Source of the DNA: Desulfocucumis palustris
GTDB lineage: Bacteria; Bacillota; Desulfotomaculia; Desulfotomaculales; Desulfocucumaceae
Direction: 5' to 3'
DNA length: 44,388 bases
Assembly: GCF_002933875.1 (NCBI RefSeq)
Contig: NZ_BFAV01000159.1
Location: forward strand, 1 to 44,388
Below the pieces are notes generated by a model. That model was not told the origin of the DNA and ran no database searches. It saw only the letters and a program-made list of their open reading frames with translations. The translations under genes and the position numbers were made by a program. Within the stretch, counting starts at the first letter, position 1, and each line of letters starts with the position of its first letter. Below, piece after piece: positions 13,325-23,589 of the stretch.

Positions 13325-16300
13325 ATGAAAAAAGCGTATTTATTACTGGCTGCGCTATTGATGGTGACAATGCTTTTTCTGACAGCCTGTCCGGCCATGG
13401 CCGTTTCTTCTCCGGCAGCATTGTTTTCAGATGTCCCGGAAAGCGAAGCCAACCATCTATTCATTAACTACCTGGCCAATAAAGGGCTGGTCAAAGGTTA
13501 CCCGGACGGGACCTTCAGGCCCAATGAAGGGCTGACCCGGGCCGAGGCCGCGGCCATGCTCACCTACGCCCTGGGATTGGCCGGCGAAGCGCCCTGGACG
13601 GCGGGGTTCACCGACGTGCCCTCCGGCCACTGGGCGGCAAAAAGCATTTGGCTGGCCTATAATGCCGGGATAATAAAAGGATACCCCGACGGAACCTTCC
13701 GCCCGGAAGCGGAACTTACCCGGGCGGAGGGCATCAGCCTGGCCCTGAGACTGACGAAGCAGCCCGACCCCGGGACGGCGCAGTTGCAAATGGATGACCT
13801 GCCCCCCGGACACTGGGCCTCTCGCCCGGCGGCAATAGCCGTATCCGCGGGAATGATAGGCCTTTCTGAAGACAACAGGAACTTTTATCCCGACGCCGCC
13901 ATAACCCGTGGGGATTTCAGCCGCGCCCTGGCAGTTATACTTACCAGGGACCCGGAAAACTACAAAACCCCACTGGCCGGGGAACTGGAGGTTGTAAAGG
14001 GATCCATAACCTTCATAAGAGATAATGTAAAAACCGCCCTGGAAGTTAACCGGAAAAAAGCCCTGCAACCCGGGGATGTAATAATAACGGGAAATGACGG
14101 CGCGGCGGAAATACAATACCCCGACGGCACCGGCTTGAGGCTGGAAGGGGACACGGAACTGGAAATAAAGGAAGCCGTGGGCCGCAGCTACATAAAGAAC
14201 GGGGGAATACCCGGCCAGGCGGTGGAATGGCTGAACATAGGGCTAAAAAGGGGAAAACTCTTCGGCGCCCTGGCAACCAGCTATAACACCCCCGCCCGGA
14301 GCAGCGAAGCAAGTGAAGGAACCGGACAAAACCAGATTACAGGAAAAAGCAGGTATATTCTGCTGGCATCACTGGACGACGGGGCGGCCCTGGAAAGCAT
14401 CGGCATAAAAAAACTGGCGGCAAACCAGCCCTCCCCGGCGGGACAGGGTGCGGGGAATAAAAACATGCCCTGGTGGGAAGTATCCCAGACCAAACGGGCA
14501 AAGGTCAAAGTGGACATGCCCTGGGGAGTTGCCGCCATACGGGGAACCTTCTGGCAAAACTCGGTGCACGGGGACGGCAGCTCCAGCACCAGCCTGTTGA
14601 CCGGTGAGGGAGAAGTAACTTCGGGGGATGAGACAGTGGGCCTGACAGGGGGACAGTCCACCGGGATAACAGGCCCGGGAGCCCCGCCGTCACCCCCTGC
14701 CCCCAACGGTCCGGAAGAAAACCAGGAATGGCTGAACGAAAGCCAGTGGGTGCAGCAACAAGCCCAACAAATACAGCAAAACCAGGAAGCGCAGACACCT
14801 CCGCCGCCGCCTGCCCAGCAGGGGTCACCGGGGGTGCCGCCCGCCCCGGAACAGCCGCCCCAGTCGGCCCAGCAGCCTCCGCAGGCAACGCAGCCGCCGG
14901 ACATAACGCAAACAATAGATAGCGCCCTGCAGCAAGCCGGCCGGAATTCTAGCGGCAACCCCGGCGCCTCCTCCCCGGATAATCCCGGCAATACCGGCGC
15001 TTCCTCACCCGGAGGAGGTGGTGGAGGAGGCGGCGGCGGGTCGTCGAATAGAACCGCCGCCCAGGTGGCGGAAAGAATCACATCCATCTCCGCCCCGGTG
15101 GTCAACGCCACCAGCCTTACGCTGCCGGACGTGCCCTCGGGCTTTACGGTAACCATAAAAACCACCGACAACCCGGATATAATCACCCTGGACGGAAAAA
15201 TAAGGCCCCAGGGGACAGCCGCGTCAGTAAACCTTGTGCTGACCGTGACCAAAAGATCCGACAACACCGTGGCGGACACCATAGTAATATCCGTAACGGT
15301 GCCGGCAAAAATGACCGCCAGGGAAGTGGCCGACGGAATAACCTCCATAGAAGCGCCGCTGCCCAACATAAAAAGGCTTACCCTGCCCCAGATGCCCGGC
15401 GGATTTGCCATAGCCATAAAAAGCACCGGCAACCCGGCGGTAATAGCCACGGATTGCAAAATCACCCCGCCGGAGGAGGAAACCCCGGTGCTGCTGGTAT
15501 TGGAGATAAGCAGCACGGTAATAGATGACAAAGCGCTAACATCACCAATAACCGTAATAGTGCCCGCCCTGGCCCGTACGGCCCAGGAAGTGGCGGCGTC
15601 AATCACGGGCATAACGGCCCCGGCCAGGGACGCCACGGAGTTGACGCTGCCCGGGATGCCGGCGGGATTCAGAATAGGCATAAAAACCAGCAGCAACTTG
15701 GAGGTAATAAAGCTTAACGCCAGGATTGCCCCGCCGGATGAAGAAACAACGGTACAACTGGTTTTGACCGTAACTAAAACCTCCGACAGAACCACCGCGG
15801 ACACCGCCGTTTTGCCGGTGGTGGTGCCGGCGGCCACACTGACGGCGGAAAGGGTGGCTAAAAAGATAACCGCCATACCCCAGCCCGCGCCGGGGGACAA
15901 GCAGTTAACCCTGCCCGTGGTGCCCCAGGGATTTGCGGTAAGCATAAAGACAAGTGACAAACCGGAAGTAATAGCCCTGGACGGAAAGATAAATCCCGGG
16001 GAAAAACAGCAAACGGTAACCATAGTATTAACGGTGACCAGGCTTTCGGACGGCACCAAAGCGGACACAGCAGCCCTGCCGGTGGTGGTCCCCACCGGGG
16101 GCTTGACTGCGGCCCAGGTGGCGGCGGGAATAACGGGAATTGCATCCCCGTCCCAGGGAGATGCGGTCATAACACTGCCCGCGGTGCCGGAAGGCTTTAC
16201 CGTGTCCATAAAAAGCTCCAGCAATCCCGGGGTAATCAGCCCGGGCGGGGCCATTACCCCCGGGGAGACCGATATGGTGGTTTACCTGGTGCTTACCGTC

Positions 16301-18655
16301 ACTAAGCTTTCGGACAACACCACGGCGGATACCTCGACCCTGCCGGTGATTGTGCCGGCAAGGCCCGTGGTTAACCCGCCGCCGGATCCGCCGCCCGCTC
16401 CTGAACCGTCGGTATTGGTGTGTAATGTGACTACGATAGCCGCTAGTCAATTAGTCTACCAGATCTTTAATCTATCAATTACAGGGGATACTTTTAAAGA
16501 TAATATTACCGTTAATGATATAGCTTTGGGTGGGGATTTATGCAGTCTCACAGTAGTGGAGGTTTTCAAAAATACTGATGGAACTTTATATGTTGAGTTG
16601 GAAGGTGTCCTTGAGCGAGTAACAGGAACAGGTACTATTAATATTGCCGGCACCGGATTGGCAAGCGGGAAGGAAAGTGAAACAGCCCTCTTAAATGTTC
16701 TTTGGCAGGTCACATCGGGAGTAACCCTGCGCTCCGCAAACCAGGCAGAATTAGACATCCTGAAGGAACTGCCCGGCAATCAAGATTTGACAGCTGGCGC
16801 TGCATTGAATGTAATTGAAGAAATTGTCCAGCCACAATCTGTTCGGGAAGAGGCGACTTATAAACTAATTTTATGGAATGATGCGGGATTTTCCACAACA
16901 ATCCTTGATCACTTTATTCCAACAGAGATAACCGACCTTCCTCAGGCGTTTGATACTTCTGTAATTATATCGACCGGGCCGGGAGAATTTTATGTTCTGG
17001 TATTATTCATTAATTCAGAAAAGCAATTGGTAGGATATTACCAGACTCCGGATGCGGTGGAATTTAGCGCTCCGGGCACAGTAACCGGGCTAAACGTGAC
17101 AGCGGACAACACAGCGCCTTTGGCCCCCTGCGTTCAATACACCGTGAACTTTAACACCAGTGAAGACGGGGCGCTGACAGACGGCATAGGGACCATTACC
17201 GTAATCTTCCCAAATGGGTACATAGTGCCGGAATTAATCGCCAGCGGTAACGTACTAGTGTATGAAATGCCGTCTAGCATCGTCTCAGTGACAGGACAGG
17301 AGGTAACCATAACCACTCCTGTTTATATTGACGGAGGCGAGCCGGTTCAGGTAAGGTTTTTAAATGCGGCGGGCATAGGAAACCCGGAATCAAGCGGCAT
17401 GCAAACATTCAGTGTGCACACATCGGCGGACCCGGTGTACGCAACATGTGACGTAGCCATTGGCATGCCGGTAATAACCGGTGTAATGACTATACCTGCG
17501 CCGCTGCATCAAGGTTATGTTGGAACGCCTGAGTTTATTATCAATGGTGCTAACTTGAGCTCTGCTTCCGGACTGACTGTTGCCGGGCAAAATTTATCAA
17601 TAAACAACAATACGCCGGAGCAAATTGTAGTCACCTTGCCAAACGATATACCGACCGGAAACTATGGTATTGTTGTGGCCATCGGCTCAGACAATATAAC
17701 TTTTGACAATGCGCTTGTTATTAGAGAAGAGCCATCGGTTACAGAAGATAACTGGCCGGTTTATGTGCTGGATGGTGCCACCGGTGAGCCGGTGAAAATG
17801 CCAGGAGTGGTGGGTCTGGACGACGCTCCTGTGGTAAAAACCGGCGAGTATCCAACTAATGGTAATGCAACCTGGTATGACGATGGGGATACGCTTGCGT
17901 TCACTCCGGCTTATGGATTAGCTGCTGGCAAATATGATGTGGTGGCAACAAATAGTGACGGAACATCAGTTCCAATTGAAGATGGTCTGGTGGTGCTGCC
18001 GGGAGAAAAAGTTGGAGAGTTTACAGACGGAACTGGCCCTGGAGTGATAAATTGCATTGTGCCGCTGGAAGATACATCATCTCCTTCGGGAAGCGTATAT
18101 CTGGTAAAAGCGGGTTCGGTGCCGGAAGCAACAGACATAGCCAGATGGTATGGATCAAATACAACTGAGATATGGGACGCTACAGAATCTACAGTAGTGG
18201 GTTCAATTACAACAACTCTTAGAGGAAGCGGTGGCAATCTATACGCGGTGTGGGTTTCAGAAGCGGGAGAAGTGGAAGATGCCGTATTGCTGTTTGAAGT
18301 AGACGCTCTCTCGGATGGAGCCCTTGGTCCGCCAACAGTAGAAAGCATCGATTATTACGATAATACTACAATAATCATAACCTTCACCGAAGACTTGGCT
18401 AACTCTTCTTTGACAGGTAAACAAAGCGCGTTTACGGTCATTGATTCTGCAGACCCGCCAGAGCAATATGAAGTAACGTCTACCTCAGAGGGAGTGGAAG
18501 CTAACCAAATAGTGCTGACCGTGGAGGACTTTTCGGAAGTTACAGATGCTCTGAAAATAAGCTACGATGCTGATGATGAGAACGGAGACCTGGAAGGTTT
18601 TGGAGGCGTTGTGGAAAGCTTCATAGAATTACCTTTTTATCCTAATGGCGTGTGA
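13325..18655 (+). CDS. SLH-domain surface protein with FecR-like domain and five Ig-like repeats
   Basis: Start ATG 13325 follows ACGGAG, giving 1776 residues. The N-terminus is an export signal; L-T-A-C at residues 19-22 could be a lipobox, while AMA|VSS fits ordinary cleavage. Three SLH domains follow (about 34-77, 92-137, 155-200), with GYPDGTFRPNEGLTRAE and its relatives. Residues about 220-420 resemble a FecR domain (LEVVKGSITFIRDN..., LQPGDVIITGNDGAAEIQYP, VDMPWGVAAIRGTFWQNSV). A Pro/Gln/Gly linker with nine Gly follows, then five repeats of about 88 residues (575-1013) of the TAxxVAxxIT...LTLPxVPxGFxVxIK type, like the atrophied Ig domain. The C-terminal third has IPT-like parts. SLH domains bind pyruvylated cell-wall polysaccharide, which the CsaB at 35191 could make. 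Confidence 0.93.
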   Translation: MKKAYLLLAALLMVTMLFLTACPAMAVSSPAALFSDVPESEANHLFINYLANKGLVKGYPDGTFRPNEGLTRAEAAAMLTYALGLAGEAPWTAGFTDVPSGHWAAKSIWLAYNAGIIKGYPDGTFRPEAELTRAEGISLALRLTKQPDPGTAQLQMDDLPPGHWASRPAAIAVSAGMIGLSEDNRNFYPDAAITRGDFSRALAVILTRDPENYKTPLAGELEVVKGSITFIRDNVKTALEVNRKKALQPGDVIITGNDGAAEIQYPDGTGLRLEGDTELEIKEAVGRSYIKNGGIPGQAVEWLNIGLKRGKLFGALATSYNTPARSSEASEGTGQNQITGKSRYILLASLDDGAALESIGIKKLAANQPSPAGQGAGNKNMPWWEVSQTKRAKVKVDMPWGVAAIRGTFWQNSVHGDGSSSTSLLTGEGEVTSGDETVGLTGGQSTGITGPGAPPSPPAPNGPEENQEWLNESQWVQQQAQQIQQNQEAQTPPPPPAQQGSPGVPPAPEQPPQSAQQPPQATQPPDITQTIDSALQQAGRNSSGNPGASSPDNPGNTGASSPGGGGGGGGGGSSNRTAAQVAERITSISAPVVNATSLTLPDVPSGFTVTIKTTDNPDIITLDGKIRPQGTAASVNLVLTVTKRSDNTVADTIVISVTVPAKMTAREVADGITSIEAPLPNIKRLTLPQMPGGFAIAIKSTGNPAVIATDCKITPPEEETPVLLVLEISSTVIDDKALTSPITVIVPALARTAQEVAASITGITAPARDATELTLPGMPAGFRIGIKTSSNLEVIKLNARIAPPDEETTVQLVLTVTKTSDRTTADTAVLPVVVPAATLTAERVAKKITAIPQPAPGDKQLTLPVVPQGFAVSIKTSDKPEVIALDGKINPGEKQQTVTIVLTVTRLSDGTKADTAALPVVVPTGGLTAAQVAAGITGIASPSQGDAVITLPAVPEGFTVSIKSSSNPGVISPGGAITPGETDMVVYLVLTVTKLSDNTTADTSTLPVIVPARPVVNPPPDPPPAPEPSVLVCNVTTIAASQLVYQIFNLSITGDTFKDNITVNDIALGGDLCSLTVVEVFKNTDGTLYVELEGVLERVTGTGTINIAGTGLASGKESETALLNVLWQVTSGVTLRSANQAELDILKELPGNQDLTAGAALNVIEEIVQPQSVREEATYKLILWNDAGFSTTILDHFIPTEITDLPQAFDTSVIISTGPGEFYVLVLFINSEKQLVGYYQTPDAVEFSAPGTVTGLNVTADNTAPLAPCVQYTVNFNTSEDGALTDGIGTITVIFPNGYIVPELIASGNVLVYEMPSSIVSVTGQEVTITTPVYIDGGEPVQVRFLNAAGIGNPESSGMQTFSVHTSADPVYATCDVAIGMPVITGVMTIPAPLHQGYVGTPEFIINGANLSSASGLTVAGQNLSINNNTPEQIVVTLPNDIPTGNYGIVVAIGSDNITFDNALVIREEPSVTEDNWPVYVLDGATGEPVKMPGVVGLDDAPVVKTGEYPTNGNATWYDDGDTLAFTPAYGLAAGKYDVVATNSDGTSVPIEDGLVVLPGEKVGEFTDGTGPGVINCIVPLEDTSSPSGSVYLVKAGSVPEATDIARWYGSNTTEIWDATESTVVGSITTTLRGSGGNLYAVWVSEAGEVEDAVLLFEVDALSDGALGPPTVESIDYYDNTTIIITFTEDLANSSLTGKQSAFTVIDSADPPEQYEVTSTSEGVEANQIVLTVEDFSEVTDALKISYDADDENGDLEGFGGVVESFIELPFYPNGV

Positions 18656-18734
18656 TCACAATTGACTGTACCGGATACCTAAGTTATTAAGTTAATACCG
18701 TAGCCTCCGGGTTTGCCGGATTGTAAGCGTAAAA

Positions 18735-18766
18735 GAAGCCCCACCTTTTAGAGAAGGTGGGGCTTC
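18735..18766. terminator. Terminator of the SLH protein gene
   Basis: GAAGCCCCACCTT pairs perfectly over 13 bases with AAGGTGGGGCTTC, with a 6-base loop. On the plus strand the tail is only moderately T-rich (CAATATTCTT); on the minus strand TTTTACG follows, so it may also work in reverse. Confidence 0.85.
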
Positions 18767-18904
18767 AATATTCTTAAATTATAATAAAGGGGCCGTATAC
18801 GGTATATATTATGGGCGGAGTCTATCCTGAATGTACCGGGTTTTGAAGTCACTTTCAAACAAGCTGAATTCTACCGGCATTTACCTCTGGCAGCTAATAA
18901 TGAA

Positions 18905-18940
18905 GAAAGCCGGCCATCGTTTATACCGGTGGCCGGTTCC
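18905..18940 (-). terminator. Terminator of the Rpn-like remnant gene
   Basis: On the minus strand ACCGGCCA pairs with TGGCCGGC, followed by TTTCTTCATT. It lies about 40 bases beyond the stop at 18977. The rest of the 18656-18976 gap contains the 18735 hairpin, a CCGTATACGG palindrome near 18793, and no gene. Confidence 0.6.
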
Positions 18941-18976
18941 TTCAAGATTAAGTTTAAATTTTATTTATATTTTTTC

Positions 18977-19645
18977 TTAACTTCTAGTTCCCTTTATAAT
19001 TGCCCGTGCCTCGTCGGCAGTACCTGCCGTGTATATGCTGTTCATTATTCTGTTCAGCTCATCCAGGCTGGAAATGCTTCTCACCTGTTGCTGCAGGTCC
19101 AGTGAAGCTGTGTCAAATTTGACTTCAAGGTACTTGCAGATGGCTTCTTGAGCCATTTCTGCTTTGCCTTCCGCCCTGCCTTCTGCCTTACCTTCCGCCT
19201 TGCCCTCCGCCTTGCCCTCCGCCTTGCCGGCAATTCTGGCCCTGGCCTCGGCATCCTTAACCCATTCCTGGAAAATCGGTGATTCCATTACCATTTCCCC
19301 CCTTATCATAGACAGTACCATGTCCGACGGGTACCTGCCACCGGCCAGTATTGCCATGGCGGCCAGCAGGTTTAGTTGCAGCGTTTCGTCCTGTATCTCC
19401 TGAACCGCCCTTATGCATTCTTTGAGCACCTGCTCGGGACTCTCTTCCTCCTTCTCACCCTTCATCAGCGGCAGTAGCGGGTATAGCCCAGCCAGCCTTG
19501 CTGACATCACCGGCTGTCTGGGCTTATATATTTTACCATATGGCCACCTGTTTTCTAAATGCCGGTTTATTTTTCCTGCCTTCCGCCCCCCTTTTTTAGT
19601 TCCGTGACAATTGATCCGCTTCGTATTCATGCCGCGGGCAGGCAA
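18977..19645 (-). pseudogene. N-terminally truncated Rpn / PD-(D/E)XK-type nuclease family protein
   Basis: The 222-codon frame keeps only the C-terminal half of a recombination-promoting-nuclease (Rpn)-like protein. It has GLYPLLPLMKG followed by helices ending in LLAAMAILAGGRYP, then QEWVKDAEARARIAGKAEGKAEG and the terminal LDLQQQVRSISSLDELNRIM. The usual N-terminal 100-150 residues with the PD-(D/E)XK catalytic core are missing. The first 45 residues (Arg/Lys-rich, RINCHGTKKGGRK...) do not look like the family. No ribosome binding site is evident at the start. It is probably a 5'-truncated remnant, possibly still read as a protein. Such genes are multicopy and mobile in related genomes. 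Confidence 0.7.
19161..19228 (-). repeat. Tandem 12-base repeat inside the Rpn-like gene
   Basis: Five to six units of a TTCCGCCTTGCC-like 12-mer encode (GKAE)n. Such in-frame repeats are typical of this family and can change length by slippage without a frameshift. Confidence 0.85.
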
Positions 19646-19707
19646 ATTTAACGGATTGGCCTTAAGAAATTGTGTATAAATGACGAATTAATATATGTAA
19701 TAAAATT

Positions 19708-22700
19708 ATGGGGGGGAGATTATTGGGTCGATTAAGGTTTTGGGGTTTGCTTTTATGTCTCATGGTTTTTTTGAGTGTTCCTGTTGGCCCGGCGGATGCG
19801 TCTGAAATAAAAAGTCTCAGTTTTAACGTAAAAGAACTTGTGGTCAGTGACACTCTGGCCGCCACCACGCCCGAGGAAATGGGAATTATATTGCAGGCGA
19901 CATACACGGACGGGAGCGTGGAGGATGTTACCGCTGAGTGCCAGTTCACCACCACCAAAACTGATGTGATAGAGTACTCCAGCGGCCTGCTCAATATTAA
20001 AAAAGCGGGCAAAGGTGTACTCGAGGCCAGTTACGGGGAAAAGAAGGCTAAAATTAACATAAACGTCTTGGGGAATATTGCTACCTTTGAAGTTTCTCCC
20101 GATGTAACAATAACAAACACCTTACAGGCCGGGTCAAGTTTGAAAGGAAAGGCTTATTTGACCTTTTCCGGCCAGAACAAGACTCTGGATGTTTCCAAGT
20201 ATTGCGCCTGGACCAGCGATGATGAGTCCGTGGTTACGGTGAAAAACGGCGCCATCAAAGCTGTCGGCGTCGGGCAGACCCAGGTTCATGTTGACTTCAG
20301 TCTGCCCGGCTACGCAGGAGAAACACAGAAGACAATCGACATAGCGGTTATAGCAAAAATTAAAAAGCTCACCTCCGAAGAAAAAGAATACAATGTAATC
20401 AAGGGCACCAAGCTCAAACTGCCTGTGATATACGCCGAGACCTCGGAGGGCACTTCCGAGATTGATGCCGAATTTAAAATCAGCAACAAAAAAATATTGG
20501 AAATCAATTCCGAGACCAATGAATTTACTGCTCTCGCCACAGGCACCGCCTACCTGAGCGCCAGCTACGCGGGCAAAACAGTCAGGGTGACGGTAAGGGT
20601 TACGAATGCTTCCGCCGACCCTCTGACATTCAAGCCGGTCAGCCCGGCCAGTGTTTCCATTGGTAAAAGTATATCAATGCCCCAGGTGTATCAGGGAAAA
20701 AATAACATTACAAAATTTGTTGCTTATGAAAACAAAAGCCCGGACAGTATCAATATTGAAAACAACAAAATCTATGGCCTGGCGGTGGACCCCGCGGCCA
20801 CAATTCAATACTCCTTCAACGGGATAAGTTCCAATTATATAGTTAATGTGGCTGAATCCTATAAAGACCTGAAGGTTTCACCCAGCCCGGTCAATATGAA
20901 TGCCAATGAAGCGGTTCAGCTGCAATGCACGGCCAAAAACTCGGCAGGTGAAGTAATAAGTGTGGGCAGCGCCAACGGCTTAAAGTTTTCTTCCTCGGAC
21001 GAGGATAAGGTTATGGTTAGCGCTGAAGGTTTGATTACCGCGGTTTCTCCTGGCATGGGAGTTAAAATTACGGTTTCCCTGGGTAATCTCAAGTCCACGG
21101 TAACAGTCAATGCGGCTCCTTCATCGGGAATGAGCCTGACCACCTCCAGCGCCTATTCAGGGACTTCCATTGGCAGTTATACCCTTCCGGCCGGGGATAA
21201 GGCAAATATTTACGCCTGGGCCACAGACGCTGCCAATGCCACGAATATAACCTCATATTGCAGTTGGGTGGTTGGAAACAGCGATATTCTTACTGTAAGC
21301 AACGGATTAATACAGGCCAAAAAACCGGGACAGACCGATATAGTTGTAACTTACGGCCAAAAAACCGCAAGGCTTGTTGTGACGGTAACCACCTCGTTCA
21401 CCCTGGCAGCCGAGGTGAACAGTATTACCCTGTATGGCACCGATGATGACAATACCGACTTGCCCGGGCTGACGGTAACCTACGCCGATGGAGTGGTGGT
21501 CCAATTGGCTAATAACGGTGAGGGCATTACCTGGTCTTCCTCTAATGCCAATATTGCGGCCATTTCCGGCACTAAAATTGATGCAAGGCGTATTGGAAGC
21601 ACCAAGATAAACGGGGAATACAAGGGCAAGAAAGTTGTCATTGACGTAACGGTTAAAAGCACGGTAAAAAGCATTTACGCTTCGTCAAACAGCATAACGC
21701 TGGTCCAGGGCGGCACTTCTCCTTTCAGGATTTATGCCATTTTGGAGGACAACACCAACTCCGAGGTTACCGGCCAGTGCACTTTCGCCTATAGTCCCAA
21801 TGACGGAAAAGTTGTCGTTGACCCGGCCGCGGGCACGGTGACCGCAGCTGATGACTCGCAAAAATTAAATTACACAATTACGGTAACTTATAAAACTCAA
21901 ACCGTACCGGTAACGGTAACGGTGGTGGATGCGGTAAGCAGCTTCTATTGTGATATTGACAATAAAGTGGAGAGCCCGTATTCAATCCCCTTAACCGGTG
22001 ATTCGGAGGGAATGTTCACGGTAAGAATATATCCCGGCAATACTGCCGCAATAACATTATGCGCCGATGGCAGTCCCCTGTCGGCTTCCGCCCAGGCTCT
22101 GGCCGAGGTTATCAGTTCCTATCCGTCGAGAATTAAAGCGGCGTATAATACCGGTACCAATAAATGGGAGATAACCGCTTTGGGCGGTAACGATTCAACA
22201 GCCAGCATTTATGTGCGCTACCAGGGTAAGCTGGTGAAGTTTAAGGCGATTATCAAATCCACGTCCGCATCTCCGCCCAAGTTCATAACAAGTTACCCCG
22301 GAACGTCAAACATCACCCAGACATCGTTTGACCTGGTGGTACAGTTAAATGAATTAGGCAAAGCCTATTACGTAGTGGTGGCCAACGATGCGAACGCTCC
22401 GTCGGCAGCGGAGGTTAAAAACGGTAAAGCCTATGGCGGCGCGGCTGCTATCGCCTCCGGCAGTATAGACGTTGACCAGGCGGCCACGAACAAGTCCGCG
22501 ACTATCAATATGGGTCTTAGCGCCGATACGGACTACGATATTTTCGTGGTGGCCGAGGATAACGACAGTACGCCAAACCTGCAGGCCGTCCCGGTAAAGG
22601 CGGAAGTTAAAACACTGCCATTGCCGGCCCTTACCGTGGGCAGCGATACAATCAGTGAGGACGCGGCCAACGACGGAAGTATAACAGCAACCCAGGTAAT

Positions 22701-23358
22701 TACACTGGCCAACGGAATATTTGCCTCTGATATGAGCACAGGTGTGAGCGTGAATAACCTGCCCTCGGGCATGGGAATAAGTGTCACACGCGATTCAGAC
22801 ACACAAATCACCATTGTTTTTACAGGCAAGGCGAATAATCACCTTAACGCCAACGACGTTAATAACGCAAGCGTAACCGTGCTGCAGGCAAAAATAACCG
22901 GAGCGGTTTCTGATGTGACGTCGAATAGTTTTACTCTTGACTTTGACGATTCTCCGGTAAGTGACTTTACGGCTGTAACTGATGATTCCAGTGCGGGTGG
23001 CTCCGGGCAATGGACATTGACGGTCACACCGCATACTGCGCTGGCTGGCGCCGACGCTGTTGTTATAACCACGTCGGATGCTGATTTTGCGCTGACCAGT
23101 GTGGCTGACGGTGATGTAACCGTAAACACGGACGACACTCCCAACCTGAAAACTTCTGCTGCTGTCAGCGACAACGGGAACGGCACCCATAGCCTTACCA
23201 TCACCGTGAATGTCGCCGTTGACGCGGAGGAAGCAATCACCGTTACAATAGCGGACGACGAGATTACCAACCCCGACGCCGGCACTTATGCCAGTGCCTT
23301 CGGCGTGAAAACAAACAGGGACACTATCAGCAAAGACGCTTCTGTGACAATCAACTAG
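19708..23358 (+). CDS. Large secreted Ig-repeat protein
   Basis: The ATG-initiated frame gives 1216 residues. TTG 19723 is an alternative, with GGGGGGAG four bases before it, and would give the cleaner signal peptide (MGRLRFWGLLLCLMVFLSVP, cleavage near ADA|SEI). Residues about 32-870 are some eight Big_2-type units, with repeated YTDGSVEDVT, WTSDDESVVTV, GAIKAVGVGQTQV and similar. Residues about 870-980 have a fibronectin-like pattern (TSFDLVVQLNELGKAYYVVV ... SADTDYDIFVVAED). The C-terminal part holds VTVSxxAL... strands like Calx-beta or cadherin-like units (ISEDAANDGSIT, then TLTVTPHTALAGADAVVIT). No SLH or sortase signal is visible. It probably forms part of a surface layer or matrix and resembles the protein at 10634. 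Confidence 0.9.
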   Translation: MGGRLLGRLRFWGLLLCLMVFLSVPVGPADASEIKSLSFNVKELVVSDTLAATTPEEMGIILQATYTDGSVEDVTAECQFTTTKTDVIEYSSGLLNIKKAGKGVLEASYGEKKAKININVLGNIATFEVSPDVTITNTLQAGSSLKGKAYLTFSGQNKTLDVSKYCAWTSDDESVVTVKNGAIKAVGVGQTQVHVDFSLPGYAGETQKTIDIAVIAKIKKLTSEEKEYNVIKGTKLKLPVIYAETSEGTSEIDAEFKISNKKILEINSETNEFTALATGTAYLSASYAGKTVRVTVRVTNASADPLTFKPVSPASVSIGKSISMPQVYQGKNNITKFVAYENKSPDSINIENNKIYGLAVDPAATIQYSFNGISSNYIVNVAESYKDLKVSPSPVNMNANEAVQLQCTAKNSAGEVISVGSANGLKFSSSDEDKVMVSAEGLITAVSPGMGVKITVSLGNLKSTVTVNAAPSSGMSLTTSSAYSGTSIGSYTLPAGDKANIYAWATDAANATNITSYCSWVVGNSDILTVSNGLIQAKKPGQTDIVVTYGQKTARLVVTVTTSFTLAAEVNSITLYGTDDDNTDLPGLTVTYADGVVVQLANNGEGITWSSSNANIAAISGTKIDARRIGSTKINGEYKGKKVVIDVTVKSTVKSIYASSNSITLVQGGTSPFRIYAILEDNTNSEVTGQCTFAYSPNDGKVVVDPAAGTVTAADDSQKLNYTITVTYKTQTVPVTVTVVDAVSSFYCDIDNKVESPYSIPLTGDSEGMFTVRIYPGNTAAITLCADGSPLSASAQALAEVISSYPSRIKAAYNTGTNKWEITALGGNDSTASIYVRYQGKLVKFKAIIKSTSASPPKFITSYPGTSNITQTSFDLVVQLNELGKAYYVVVANDANAPSAAEVKNGKAYGGAAAIASGSIDVDQAATNKSATINMGLSADTDYDIFVVAEDNDSTPNLQAVPVKAEVKTLPLPALTVGSDTISEDAANDGSITATQVITLANGIFASDMSTGVSVNNLPSGMGISVTRDSDTQITIVFTGKANNHLNANDVNNASVTVLQAKITGAVSDVTSNSFTLDFDDSPVSDFTAVTDDSSAGGSGQWTLTVTPHTALAGADAVVITTSDADFALTSVADGDVTVNTDDTPNLKTSAAVSDNGNGTHSLTITVNVAVDAEEAITVTIADDEITNPDAGTYASAFGVKTNRDTISKDASVTIN

Positions 23359-23427
23359 AACTTTAGGGTGCCCGCTGCCAAATTAAGTTACGGGCAGCCC
23401 TTGGCAGCCAAGCCGGGTTTTACGGCG

Positions 23428-23466
23428 GGAGCCCCGGAGGAACGAACCTCCGGGAGCTCTCTTTTT
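23428..23466 (+). terminator. Terminator of the 1216-residue Ig protein gene
   Basis: GGAGCCCCGGAGG, loop AACGAA, CCTCCGGGAGCTC is followed by TCTTTTT. It lies 70 bases after the stop codon. The remainder of 23359-23589 contains TTTACAT repeats at 23509-23530 that may be an operator of the next gene. Confidence 0.85.
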
Positions 23467-23589
23467 CTCCGGGCGGCGCCCGGGGAAATTGATATTATTT
23501 ACATTGTGTTTACATTCTGGAAGTTTTCATTTTACATTAAATTATTAGCATGAGATCAAGTTGCAGAAAGGCGGTGGTCAGGACTTCAA

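Noticed and set aside
14281..16254. A 657-codon open frame on the minus strand opposite the SLH gene
   Set aside because: It is the mirror of a GC-rich repetitive coding region. It has no ribosome binding site, and its translation is low-complexity Pro/Val/Ala text without known domains, while the plus strand encodes clear SLH and repeat units.
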